DNA from: Saccharum officinarum
Lineage: Eukaryota > Streptophyta > Magnoliopsida > Poales > Poaceae
Direction: 5' to 3'
Assembly (NCBI GenBank): GCA_020631735.1
Contig: CM036162.1
Location: forward strand, 93,668,401-93,732,400
Length of the DNA stretch: 64,000 nucleotides
Shown here in pieces: positions 10,211-20,935 of this stretch (position 1 is its first letter; every line of letters starts with the position of its first letter). The notes beneath the pieces are model-generated. The model was given only the letters and a program-made list of their open reading frames with translations. It ran no database searches and had not been told where the DNA came from. A program made the position numbers and the translations under genes.

Positions 10211-11423
10211 CACTACTATAAAAATAATTTTGCGAGACATTACCCAAACATTAACGGAGGCGGTCACAAAATCCAACCTTCTCATAAAATGCCTGAGGAT
10301 TTTCGGAGGCGGACGTTTTTATTTACAAAGGCAGTCACAATTAACCGTCTCGCAAAATACATTTACGGAGATGGACATTTTATTTACTGAGGCAGTCAAG
10401 TTTGCCCGTCTCGTAAAATCAATTTACGGAGGCGGTCTAAATTGTCTGTCTCATAAAATCGATTTACGGAGGCAGGCTTCCTCGAAAAATAGATCCATTT
10501 TTAAAGGCGGACCCCTAAGAAGGCCCGTCTGGGTTAAAAGGCTCGAGGCCCATCAGCAACCCACTACCAAACCCTAACTATAAAAGGAAACTCTCTCTCT
10601 CCCCCACTTCTCCATCTCTCAGCCGCCGCACAAAGCAGAGCAGTGGTTTCCTTCCCCTTCTCTTGCGCTCGCGACTCCTTCCCCATCCCCTCTGCGCTCG
10701 CGACTCCTAGAGCAGAGCAGCAACTGCCACTCCATCTCCACGCCGCTGCTCCCTCTCCATTCCTCTTCGCGCCCTACCTCTCTACCAGGACGCGCGGGCC
10801 CTCCTTCCGCGCGTGTCGCCAGGCACCCAGCAGGTAGCGGGTGGTCGTGGTGGGGCCCTGCACGTCCTGCGGGCTCGCTTTTCTGACGGCCGGTGTCCTG
10901 CATCCTGTGGGCTCAATCCGATGGGAATCCGGTGGAGGGTGGTCAGATCTGGTGGATGGCGGCCAGATCCAGTGGAAGGCAGCGGCGGCGTGGCAGGTAC
11001 AGCTCTCTCCATCTCTCTCTCTCTTCCCTCTTCATCTCTCTTTTTTTTTAGAAAAAAAATCAATCTCCCACTCTTCCCTCTCCCCTTTGCACATCCACGG
11101 CGGCGAGACTCTGGAGCAGGTAGATCTAGGGGATGCCGCGATGGGAGCATGGAGGGCGGTGTGGAGGTTCTCGGCGACGGCAGCTCCAGAAGTTGGAGCT
11201 GAATCCAGAACCTGGAGCTTTTTTATTTTCATAGGCGGGCATTGTAATGTGTCCATCTTCGAAAATACCATATTCGTAGGTGGCCTTTGTAATCCGTCCG
11301 CGGAGGTGGTCCTTTAAACCATCATTAAAAGCAATTAACGAAGACCTTTGAATGCAGGCGGACTGCTTGCCCACCTGAGTAAAGTGATTATGACCACATG
11401 CCCAAAAAAATAATGTAGTAGTG
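10211..11423. mobile_element. Non-autonomous CACTA element (1.2 kb)
   Basis: It starts CACTACTATAAAAATAATTT and ends AATAATGTAGTAGTG, the inverse of a CACTACTA terminus. The subterminal regions carry many copies of a short motif (TTTACGGAGGCGGT and variants at about 10252-10480, inverted at about 11225-11310), as expected for CACTA transposase binding repeats. The adjacent trinucleotides are GCA on the left and GCG on the right, so the 3-bp duplication is imperfect. The interior has a promoter-like ACTATAAAAGGAAA at about 10577 followed by a CT-rich leader and GC-rich sequence, perhaps captured host DNA. Confidence 0.8.
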
Positions 11424-11724
11424 GCGCCAACCTGGCCTGGCCGCATGCGCCGCCGTCGAAACCCTAATGCCGCCCTCCCGTCGTCCTCACCGCCTGGCCG
11501 GCTTGTCGATCTCCCCCAAGCCCTTTCAAACACCGCAGGATTTGGAGAAGAAGAGAGTGAGAGGACTGAGACGAAGACGAGAAAATTCGAGTTGTTCTAT
11601 AGCATTTCTTAAAACACACGGTTGGGCCGGGCCGAATAAGGACTCACCTAAACTCATCACAGCAAATAAGGCCTACATTTGCTCAAAATAATAAAATAAA
11701 AATAAGGCCTACATAACCTAGCTG

Positions 11725-13040
11725 CAGCATCCTTGTTCGCGGGCTCGTGCAGCGGCCCATTTTCTGCCGCATACGCATGTGACGTTTCTCGCAGCGGCTG
11801 CAACCCCGTTTCTTGCCTGAACTTGCTGCCTTGCATGGAAACGAGAATCTAGTGACTCTGGTTGTGTACGTGTGTTTTCATTTTCTTTTTTACTTCACAA
11901 ATTTTTCTAGTGATCCGTATATTAGCTAAAAAATATACATAAATTACACAAAATACTATGAGTATATGTGATTGATTTTTTTTTTTACATTTTTTCAACA
12001 TTCATGAGTTATCGCAAGAACATGCAAGTTAGCATCTTTTATGCGCATGTAAGTTTACACCTTGTCGACGCATGCAAGTTGTAGCAGTTGTACTTATGGC
12101 TGGCTTTTGTAACGAGGCCACTTGTCAAATAAACCAATTTATGGGACTAACTCACTAACATTTTGTCCATCCATGACTTGCTCTTGTCTCAACCATTTGT
12201 GAAGTGTAGCTCTTCCTCCTATGTTTCCGCCGGTGTGAGATTCAGGTGACGAAGAAGAGCTGCTCTGGGAGGCAGAGGCAGAGCTAGAAAGTTGATTTTT
12301 TGAATGTTAGGAGTGACTATAGTGTTGAATTTTTAAAATTTATTTGAATCTTAAAATTTTTAGTGGAAAATTCACATTCATAGAGGGCCCTGCCCCCCTG
12401 TCTCCGCTCCTGTTGGGAGGGTTGCTTGTGCTCCCCACTAGGACGAGTCCAAGGTGACCTCGGTGTACCCTCCCATTCAGATTTCAGAATTTCTGTACAT
12501 TCACATGGCATTCTTTCATCCCATCAAATCTTAACCATGCCATCATTTTATCACACATCTACACCCTGCATCTCAAGCCTGAACTGTTGTCAATTCTCAT
12601 GTCAAATCAGGGGAGAAGCAGGCCACGCATCGAAACATGAACAAAGCAGTAGTTTAGGTCCAAATGCTCTTCCAAACAAGAAGACATGGAAGTACCTGCC
12701 GTTTCTGTCGAAGTTTCAGAACAAGATGAAGCATAAAATACCAGACGCCAGGGCAACCAGCAGCTTCAAGCATGGGAGCTCGAAGTGGTTCAGCAGCGCA
12801 ATGCTGGAAGAGTGCCTATTAGCTGGCCGTGGAAGCAGAGGCGGCTACGACGGCGGAGGGGGAGGGAGGTTCGCACTTCGCTGCATCGAGTCGAGACGGG
12901 TTCGCGGTGCCGCTGGACGATACGTATTAGCCGCATAAACCCGCATCAAGTATGTGGGCTTGCGGCACGGGCTAAGGCAGGCCTGCGGTGCAGGCAGCCC
13001 AGCGGGCTCGTGGCGTTCCCGTCGCCGTTTGCAAGTATAA
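11725..13040. other. Extra sequence inside the right duplicate; no defined gene
   Basis: This stretch has no counterpart in the left duplicate. It includes a remnant hAT-like fragment (12255-12415) and a plus-strand frame at 12426-12938 with a Lys/Phe/Ser-rich part (PFLSKFQNKMKHKIPDAR) that I cannot assign. Whether it was inserted here or deleted from the left copy cannot be told from two copies. Confidence 0.4.
12255..12415. mobile_element. Degraded hAT-like fragment
   Basis: Paired GGCAGAGGCAGAGCTAGAAA and CCTGCCCCCCTGTCTCCGCT resemble the CAGTGGCGGAGCC ends of the hAT element at 7417-7704. Target duplications are no longer visible. Confidence 0.4.
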
Positions 13041-13170
13041 TACCCACGATCACCGTTACTCATGACACGACCGCTCCCTAGGGGCTAGCCGCCTAGGGCA
13101 AGCAACACAGACACGATCACACCCGATCTGCTCCGCCTACTCTCGAGCTCGAGGCGGATCGGCGGCGGGC

Positions 13171-13959
13171 ATGGCGTCGCCACCTGACGGGTCGCGATCC
13201 TACTCGCCGGCGTCCCCGTCGTACCGTCAGAAGTTGCTGGACAGCATGCTCCCGATCCCGACCAGCCCTCCCCCTCCAGCTCCGGGCACCCCCGCCTCGC
13301 CCAGATCGGGATCGCCTATGTCAACTCTGGACGCGGCGTGGTGGTCGCCGAACCCTGTCTCGCCGCCGGACTACCTCCCCGCCGGCCTATTACCCTACCT
13401 TACCTCGTTGATTTACTCCACCAGCTCTCCGACCTCGCCGATTTACTCACCCACCTCGCCGATCTATTCCCCCACCTCGCCGATCTATTCTCCCATCTCG
13501 CCTCGCCATTACTGCTCCAGCTGGACGGACGATTCCCCACCCCCACCCTCACCGGTTTACCGCGCGGTTCATTCCCCCACCTCGCCTAATTATTGCCCGG
13601 ACGAAGAATTCAACAAGTGGGGTAGTGATACATCTCCGGCGCCGGGTTCACCGGTCTATTGCCACTCCCAGACCTCACCGATTCATGGCAACTGCTCAAC
13701 GGCGGCCGTCTCCCCCACCGCGCCAGGTTGCTGCCCTGGAGAATTCAACGATCATGCATCTCCGGCTCTGCTGGGATCGCCAGCCTATTCCCCCACCTCG
13801 CCAGGTCATTTTCCAGAAGAATTCAACGATGTTTGGGGAGACATAACTCTGGCGGACAAGGTACAAACCCCGGCATCGCCCGAGTACTGCTATTGCTGTT
13901 CGGCGACGCTGCAAGATTGCTGCTGTCATCAGCCCAGCGACGACGCCCCCGCGCCGTGA
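13171..13959 (+). CDS. Ser/Pro-rich protein with RNA polymerase II CTD-like heptads, 262 codons
   Basis: Intact single ORF; the start ATG has a good context (GCGGGCATGG). CTD-like heptads (consensus YSPTSPS) occur at residues 11-17 (YSPASPS), 92-98 and 99-105 (YSPTSPI twice), 106-112 (YSPISPR), 134-140 (HSPTSPN) and 206-212 (YSPTSPG), with further SP and SPxY pairs between. The acidic aromatic motif DEEFNKW (144-150) recurs as GEFND (190-194) and EEFNDVWGD (216-224). The C-terminus is Cys-rich (YCYCC at 239-243, DCCCH at 249-253). No polymerase catalytic domain is present, so this is not RPB1, although automatic annotation may label it so. It could offer SP sites to CTD kinases or binders; that is inference. 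It has a decayed duplicate at 7190-9227. Expression is unknown and it may be a recent or decaying gene. Confidence 0.6.
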   Translation: MASPPDGSRSYSPASPSYRQKLLDSMLPIPTSPPPPAPGTPASPRSGSPMSTLDAAWWSPNPVSPPDYLPAGLLPYLTSLIYSTSSPTSPIYSPTSPIYSPTSPIYSPISPRHYCSSWTDDSPPPPSPVYRAVHSPTSPNYCPDEEFNKWGSDTSPAPGSPVYCHSQTSPIHGNCSTAAVSPTAPGCCPGEFNDHASPALLGSPAYSPTSPGHFPEEFNDVWGDITLADKVQTPASPEYCYCCSATLQDCCCHQPSDDAPAP

Positions 13960-14535
13960 GCGCTCCCTCCTTTGTCACAGGTAAACCCTGGGCCCCTTCA
14001 CCAATATCCTGCCGGCGGCTGGCGCCGTGGGCTCACCGTTCATGTAGGTTATCTTAGCTGCATTGCAGCCTGCAATCTTGCATTCTGGATTTCTGGGTCA
14101 CTTGCCGTGCAAGTCGTGCTGGATGTCTTTTTTTTAATTCGCTTGTCTCAGTCTCTGAACTCTAAAACAGATAAGTTTGTCTCTGAATTTTAAGCAGTGT
14201 GTTTGTTTGTGAACTGTGATTTATACATGTGTGCGTGACTCCTCTTAATGAAACACGCGTCAACGGACGTGTTCTAGGAAAAAATACTTGCGAGCGTGCA
14301 CTTATTATGAGTTACTGAAAGTTGCTACACCATGTATTCATGTGGATTTCTTTAATCATAGATGCATGATCCAGGAAGTACTTCAAGGCACAATCTGAAA
14401 ACTTTGACATTGTGCCCCATATGTCTTCTGGTAGATTCCTGTGATTTTTTAGGTTGAGGAATGCAGTGTCATAGCAAAGACTTGTGCAGGTTACCTGCCT
14501 GTTAGCCAAAGCCAAGTAGCTTTTTTCCTTGATGC

Positions 14536-14564
14536 TACACGTACAGTACAGTACAGTACAGTAC
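14536..14564. repeat. TACAG microsatellite, right duplicate
   Basis: Four TACAG units follow GATGCTACACG, one more than in the left duplicate. Confidence 0.8.
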
Positions 14565-14650
14565 AGAAGCCACTGAATGAGCATGTGTCTATGACATCTG
14601 TTCAATAGTGCAATCAGGCGGGTATGCATGAAGAGGTCCAATTTGTATGC

Positions 14651-15186
14651 GTTTCCTTCCTGACGATTAATAATTCGAGAAAGAATAAACTGATATACAG
14701 AGGCTTGACATGCATCTGCGGGCAATCTCTGTATGAGACATCCTGTTGACCTGTTCTTGTCAAGTGCAGAGTTAGATACTATTGCACTGAAATGAAATTC
14801 AGGAGCTAACACATGTCTATAACCTCTCGAGCTCCAGCCATCTGAATACTGATCGCAGGCTGCCTCAAGCAACATCTCTGCATCTATTTGAACACTCACC
14901 GTCCCCACACAGTTACATCTTTTCAGGATGGTAGTCGTATCGTATTGCCTTTCACATGGAGAGGAAGCAATGCTTGATTACAGGCCATCTCAAAAAACAT
15001 CTACATCCTTTCGTATCACCCAATCCTTTTTCAAGTTTCCTTCCCTGGAACAATCCACTCTCTAACTGTACCGTGATTTAAATTCAATTCATGAAAAGAT
15101 TACTACCACGGTCCACAGTTTGGTCCAGTTTATCGCTTGACCTCACCGGGCGGTTTTCCCACCCTGCTGTGTTGGACTATCGACAC
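14651..15186. other. Intergenic, no gene recognised
   Basis: The end of the duplicated flank runs into unique sequence. A 198-codon minus-strand frame at 14312-14908 spans duplicated 3'-flank sequence and has no family features. Confidence 0.4.
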
Positions 15187-16350
15187 TTTTTTTTTTGAAA
15201 GACCCGACAGGAGCACTGTCATATCATTCAAGTATGGAAAGCATGCGAGTTTGCAGTTTTTTCTTACATAGATCATACTAGATTTACACAAACGCATAGT
15301 GAAAGCCATCTAAATAAGTACCGATGGTTGCCGGGTTGGCCATGGCCACACGGTCGCCTCCTGAGTCCTGAGGTCCATCTCCTTGATTAGGCCAAACACC
15401 TGAACTGGTGTTAGCTCCCGGCTCCCGTCCATCAAAACTTCTATTTTGTTCCTTCCAAACATTCCAGCTCGCTTACGGCGTATATGAGGAAAACCGTAGT
15501 TAATCTTTGTTGTTGAGGACTTTGTCCCTGCAGCGATGACGCCCACCACTACTCCAACTGTCAAGGCGTCGTTAACTGGAACTTGTATGGCACCACTCGT
15601 CCAGGAGCTCATGAGCGCCATACCTCTTTGGCGAAAGGGCAATGCAAATAGAGGTGTCATGTTGTTTCTTGTTTCAGGACCTTGATCACACAAGACGCAC
15701 AAGGGGTTGAAAGGCCAACTCCTCACAGATAGCTTACTGGCTGTTAGTATCTTTGCTTGAACCAAGAGCTAGGTGAAGATTCTGTGCTTTCCCTCAGTAT
15801 ATGCCCTCCAAATCGATTTTACAATGAAAGGGCAGTAAGAGCCTTTGAACTGAATTAGATAGGCTGATATAGCAGTGTACTCTCCGTTTGTTGTCCACCT
15901 CCAGCCTCCAGGTTTTTGTATCTTCTAGATCAGAGAGCCGGACGCCCAGACCTGATGAACAAGGCCCCAAAGTTGAACAAAATCGGCCATTTGTTGTACT
16001 CTCTCCATTCTCCAAAGTTCTCTTTGTCCAATTATAATTGGACAGCTCCTCCCTAACACAGTCTTATTCTTGGGCCATGCCAATTGATATAGGTTTGGAG
16101 GAAGGTCCATTGGAGCTTTTCCATTTAGCCACAAGAATGCTAAAATTTCGCTTTATCTCCTCAACCTAGATTCATACTAGAGCCACCTTAGTCCAAATGC
16201 TCGACTAAAGTGATCGAGATTGAGGGTGCCCAATCCTCCAAATGCCTTGGGTCTTGTGGCCTTAGTTTATTTAACAAGACAATGTCCACCGTTAGCATTG
16301 TCTAAGCCCTTCCACAAGAAAGAACATCTAATTTTATCTATTTTTCTAGG
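15187..16350 (-). mobile_element. 5'-truncated L1-type LINE, C-terminal part of ORF2
   Basis: A T-run at 15187-15196 is the poly(A) tail seen from the other strand. Reading leftwards, decayed frames carry LINE C-terminal features: the reverse-transcriptase-associated zinc-binding region with KILTASKLSVRSWPFNPLCV and CVLCDQGPET, and upstream TWRLEVDNKRRVHCY and a KATRPKAFGGLG-like stretch near 16190-16260. Several frameshifts and stops are present. The 5' part is missing. No convincing target duplication was found. Confidence 0.75.
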
Positions 16351-16367
16351 TCAACACTTTATTTATA

Positions 16368-16583
16368 CTAGCAAATGTGCTCGTGTGCTTTAACGAGATC
16401 TAATACGTGTTTAAGTCGGATTACATATCATCGTTGGACGTGAGTCGTTCTAACTCGTATGAGCATGGATCGTGAGTTTAGATCATATATATGGGATATT
16501 CATGACGCATGAATACTTCGAAAGTAAAAAAAAAGCAGGTCTAAGGAAACCCTTTGTTCCTTACTATTATTATTAGGTAGAGA
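16368..16583 (-). mobile_element. 216-bp mini-Helitron
   Basis: On the minus strand it begins TCTCTACCTAATAATAATAG (5' TC terminus at 16583, preceded by host A). It ends CTAG (16371-16368), followed by host T at 16367. Eight bases before CTAG is a hairpin with a CTCGT/ACGAG stem. These are the diagnostic Helitron features: A-T target, 5' TC, subterminal 3' hairpin, 3' CTRR and no TSD. It has no coding capacity. Confidence 0.8.
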
Positions 16584-16584
16584 T

Positions 16585-17450
16585 GAGATATGTCCCTTCC
16601 TGCCCTCAGAATGTGATATAAGCATGTCTAGGCAATAGCAGTTCTTGGTTTGGGATTCCGACGCATGCCGCGCCTATAGCTGGCCAAAAGGCTCGCAACC
16701 CATCCCAAGCCACATGGTTTTGGCCCCGCCTAGGCACGGCTCGGCCTGATGGCCGTTGGACCCATGCCAGCCTGGCACGACTAAAGGGTCATGCCTTGGC
16801 TCAGCTCACCACGGCCCAATATCTTAGCTCACCATATATAATCCCCAACCAACCTCCCCGACACCCTAAACCCTAACGCCCCCCTTGCCCCGCTCCATCT
16901 CTTATTCCACCCCACCGGTGCAAGCAGTGGCGTGGCGGCACGACCCCCTAGCTATGCACAGTCATGTGTAATCTACGAAGAATTAGATTCAATTTTCTTT
17001 TTTTGCAGTAATTGGATTCAATTTTTGTGTGTGTATGAGCTATCTTTTTTATTTATGTTCCGTGAATGCTAGCCGAGCTGGCCTCGACTCGCCGGGCCAA
17101 CAGGCCAGCCCAACACGGCCTAAGACATGCCTGTGCGGAATTCTTCCCTGCCGACCAGTCGAACAGGATGTGTGCGCCGGCCCCCTACGCGATAATTGAA
17201 GCTACGTATAATAATTGAACCCGTGGCCCATAGGAGGACGTACGCGAGCTGGACCAAGCCCACGATAGCGTGGCACAAGAGGACGGGATGAGGCGCTTTT
17301 CTTTTTTCCGTTGACACCAAGTGTTGCGATGTGTTGATCAGTGTTTGGACAGAAAAAATATCATATTTCTCTGCCACAAAGAAAAATAAAATGTGCGGGC
17401 GTGCCAGTGTACTAAAGTACACAAAATAAACAAAAAGAAGGGAACACAAG
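16585..17450. other. Repeat-derived intergenic sequence
   Basis: GGCC-rich blocks at 16680-16810 and 17075-17125 resemble ends of hAT-like grass repeats, but I could not pair termini or a target duplication. There is no gene. Confidence 0.4.
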
Positions 17451-17451
17451 T

Positions 17452-18722
17452 TTTATTCATATTTATAAGAAATACAAAATATGGGGGTCCCTTGTACAAG
17501 TGTGCGCTCCATAGCCTGCTGGCAGCGATCTAACTTAGGCGATGTAGTCTTCATGCTTCCTGGGGCCTCGGAAGGCTCCCAGTTAATTACCCCTGTAAGT
17601 CAAGCTTACATAGCACCTCCGATTAAGCTGCGTTGGTCGTCGTCTTGAATCTTCGCTTCACGTCTCCATGCTTGTGGGTTGGTGTAGATATGGGTGGCGT
17701 CGGCATGTCCATGGCCTCGTCGGTCCATGAGCCGGTGTAACATGACTGGAATATGAGTCATGCCGCCTGCGTCGTTCGCCTCGTCGGTGTCGAACGACAC
17801 ATAGTGTTGTGGTAGTAGCACTTGCATGGTTGGTGTAGCTTGGATCGCTTCGGACTCCTTCGGCAACATCATCGCAGGTAGGCTGTTGAACTTGATCGGC
17901 GGGGCTGTTGAAGTTGTAGTAGCTTGGTGAAGACTTGCATCCGATGTGGCAGATGCATCTGATCGGCGTCGCGCTCTTGGCCATGCGCACAGCCTGGTCG
18001 CTTCTTGCTTGTACGTAGATGCACCAGACTTGGATCTGTACGTGCATGCATATGCACATACATCTTGGCCTTGCTTGGGTTCCTTGCATAGACCATGTAT
18101 ATCGTGGACGCCACGCCCGGCTGGCCGTCCGTGCGTATGGAATTCAATGGGCCGCTGCTGACGAAGAGAAGGCCTAGATGCGCTCCTCGTCTTCCTCCGG
18201 GTGCAGATGTCGATTGTGAGCGGTCGCTGCCGCTGGCCGGACATGGACGCTATTCCCGGCACAGATGTGGGTGATGGTGCTCCTGAGCGCTAATGGCGAA
18301 CTTGGTCTGCCGCCTGGCAGCTCAGTGCTATGCTCAGCGTGCGTCGCCTCCGGCTCGGCGCAATACTCGTCCGCCGGTGTCGGGGCGTCTCCTCCGGCGT
18401 CGCTCCCGGCGTGGTCCTCCAGCGTCGGGACGCATCTGTTCCGCCTCGGTGTGATCGTCCGGCGTCGGCGTCTCAACGACGTGCGTGGTTTTGTCGAGGT
18501 GTTGGCGAGGACGTCGCGCTCGCCGACGCGGAGGCGTCAACTCCGTCCCGGCGTGGTCGACCGGCGACGCAGCATCTCCTCTGCGACTCCCTTGTGCATC
18601 GGCTAGATGGGTAGTTGGCGCCTCGCCGCGGCGGCCTCCTCTTGTTCATGCCCTGGCACCGTGCCGTAGCGGCGACAGCTGATCCTCTCCCACGATGGGG
18701 TCCTGGGGGTCCTTTATATAGG
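17452..18722 (-). other. Possible minus-strand transcription unit of unknown identity
   Basis: The minus strand shows a TATA-like CCTATATAAAGGACC near 18722-18708, then an ATG at about 18646 opening a 58-codon Arg-rich frame (MNKRRPPRRG). Separate frames follow at 18476-18174 and 18262-17606 (218 codons). An AATAAA occurs near 17456. Codon content of the first frames is dominated by imperfect GACGCCGG-type repeats. I recognise no family, and splicing between frames is not demonstrated. It may be a repeat-derived unit such as a solo LTR. Confidence 0.25.
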
Positions 18723-19450
18723 CAGCGGCTAGCTAGGGCGTGAGAGTCCACCCTCCTGCCGCCGTTCAGTTGGATCGCGCGACATACGTGGTGATACTCA
18801 GTAGCGACGTTGGATCAGATAGCCACCACCAATGCAAAGGGGATAAACACGCTCGCCCGGCAGCTACATGATCCTGGTAACCTACATTCGCTGGTACATG
18901 AGGTCAACGGCTCAAAACATAGAGCAGGTCCACCATTCAGCAGCAGCCGCACGTGAGATGTATGTGAGCCTTCTTGATTCTAGAAGCTTCCGGGCTGAGA
19001 TAGATATCTAGATCAGCTTCCTTGCCTACTGCTGAGTTATGGGGCTCGGCTTCGCTGCGTAGATGATTAATCGTACACCGTACGTTGGCCGGCCGTATAC
19101 GCCGCGCGTACGTAACTCGGAGGGAGGACATCCTCCGTATACGCGCGTACGTACTTGGTGAGTGATCCTCAGGAGCATGTATGTGTACGTACTCCCTCTA
19201 GAATTATGGACGCCATGCACATGCTGGCTGTCAGCTGGACTACTGATCTTGAAGATACCGTATACACATACATCCTCGGCTTAGCCCAACATGTATATTA
19301 AATAATATACGTATACCCAAAATTAAAGCCAATATATAATTATTAGCTTGCTTCTCTTATCTCTCATGCAAATAGCACACGTGAATATACATGCGCACAT
19401 ATGTTGTCTATTTATTTTCTTTTCTTAAGATACAAAATCCTTCTCGATAG
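18723..19450. other. Intergenic, no gene recognised
   Basis: Mixed sequence with clusters of ACGTAC and GTATAC palindromes (19070-19200). Nothing codes here with confidence. Confidence 0.4.
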
Positions 19451-19504
19451 CACATATAAATATACGCACATGTGAGAGAAATTTGGTACAAAATCTCATC
19501 AAAC

Positions 19505-19975
19505 AATGAGTTTTTCTTTTCCTTTTTTTCCTTTTTCCTTTTTCCTTTTCCTTTATCTTTATTTTATTACTTTATTTCTTTTCCATTTGTTATTCTTTTC
19601 ATTTTATTTTATTTTCTTTCTTCTTTTTCTTTTTCTTTTTCTTTTTCCTTTTTATGGTTTCTATTCTTCTTTTGTTTTATCTTCTCTTTACTTTTTATCA
19701 AAACTCTTTCTTTTTGTATTTCTCATATTTTGTTTTTTGTTTTCTTTTACGTTCTTGTATTTATTTTCTTTTCTTCCTTTTTATCTTGTATTTCTCTTTT
19801 CCTCTTCTTTTTTTGGTTTTTATTCTTCTTTGTATTTTATTTATCTTTATTCTATTTTTCTTTTCTTTTTTTATTCTTTATTTACTTTTATTTCTTCTAT
19901 TTATTTTTTCTCTTTTTTGTTTGTGTTTTTTATTTTCAATTTATTTTATCTTCCCTTTAGTTTTTTAACCAAAAC
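19505..19975. repeat. Long homopyrimidine-biased tract
   Basis: About 470 bases are nearly all T and C on the plus strand (TTTTCYTTTTTC-type), with A only occasional and G rare. The long Phe/Leu/Ser frames across it are composition artefacts. Confidence 0.85.
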
Positions 19976-20119
19976 TAATTACTTTCTTGATTTTTCTCAC
20001 CTTTTATTTATTCCACTAATACATGGCTTTTCTTGTCTTCTTCTTTTTAGTCCACTATTAGTAGCATCCATAATTCCATACGATGTTTTTTTCTCTATTA
20101 TGTGTTTTTTATTCTTTTA

Positions 20120-20935
20120 GTTACTATATTTCTATGAAATATATACGATGTTTGTATAGTATAGATGTAATGTTCTATGATATGCTTTTAAATTTTCACA
20201 TTGTATAAGTGAGATATTCCATGATTATTTTTTACTATTCGTATAGTATTTGTGGGATATCTGTGATATTTTTTAGGTTGCTCAAGTAATGTCTATGTGA
20301 TGTTCTTTTTTCCTCTATTAGATTTTTCTTTTTTGTTATTCTATTTTCGTATATGTTTTATTGTGATGTTCAACAGTATACATGTGATGTTCTATGTGTT
20401 TTTGAGATGTTCATGTAGCATATATGTGATGTTCTATGATGTATGTTATGATGTTCATGTAGTATACATACGATGTTCTATGAATGAATTTTGTAATGTT
20501 CATGTTGTATACATGTGATGTTCTATGATGTATTTCAGGTTGTTTTCTCTTGTGGAATATCCTGTGATATGTTTAGGTTGTTCAAGTAATGACTATGTGA
20601 TGCTCTTTTTATTTTTTTCTATTAGATTTTTTTTTTTTGTTATTTCTATTTTCGTATATGTTTTATTATGATGTTCAATAGTATACATGTGATGTTTTAT
20701 AATGTATTTTGAGATGTTCACGTATTATATATGTGATGTTCTATGATGTATATTATGATGTTCACGTAGTCTACATGTAATGTTCTATGATGTATTTTGA
20801 GATGTTCATATATTATATATGTGATGTTCTATGATGTATATTACGATGTTCACGTAGTGTATATGTGACGTTCTATGATGTATGTTATGATATTCTCGTA
20901 GTATACATGTGATGTGCTATTATGTGATATTTTAT
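20120..20935. repeat. AT-rich tandem array, GATGTTCTATGATGTA unit
   Basis: The motif GATGTTCTATGATGTAT alternates with GATGTTCAYGTAGTATACATGT at roughly 45-55 base spacing, ten or so times. A higher-order duplication of about 280 bases is also visible: TCAAGTAATGTCTATGTGATG to CAGTATACATGTGATG (20283-20390) recurs at 20582-20692. Confidence 0.8.

Larger units (their letters stand above)
11610..14650 (+). repeat. Segmental duplication, right copy
   Basis: This is the counterpart of 6940-9900. The shared upstream block (GGTTGGGCCGGGCCGAATAA) is at about 11621. About 1.3 kb of extra sequence (11725-13040) then intervenes before collinearity resumes near 13050 with ACTCATGACACGACCG. The coding part and 3' flank remain collinear to about 14650. 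Confidence 0.75.

Noticed and set aside
13171..13959. RPB1, the largest subunit of RNA polymerase II
   Set aside because: Only CTD-like repeats are present. None of the catalytic domains of a roughly 1,800-residue protein is encoded nearby.
14312..14908. 198-codon minus-strand ORF
   Set aside because: It spans duplicated 3' flank; the left duplicate does not keep the frame and no domain is seen.
19472..20120. Long Phe/Leu/Ser frames of 162 and 204 codons
   Set aside because: They follow from the pyrimidine-only composition, overlap each other in different phases and have no domain.
20120..20935. CRISPR-like array
   Set aside because: Eukaryotic AT-rich tandem repeat with variable units, no spacer pattern.
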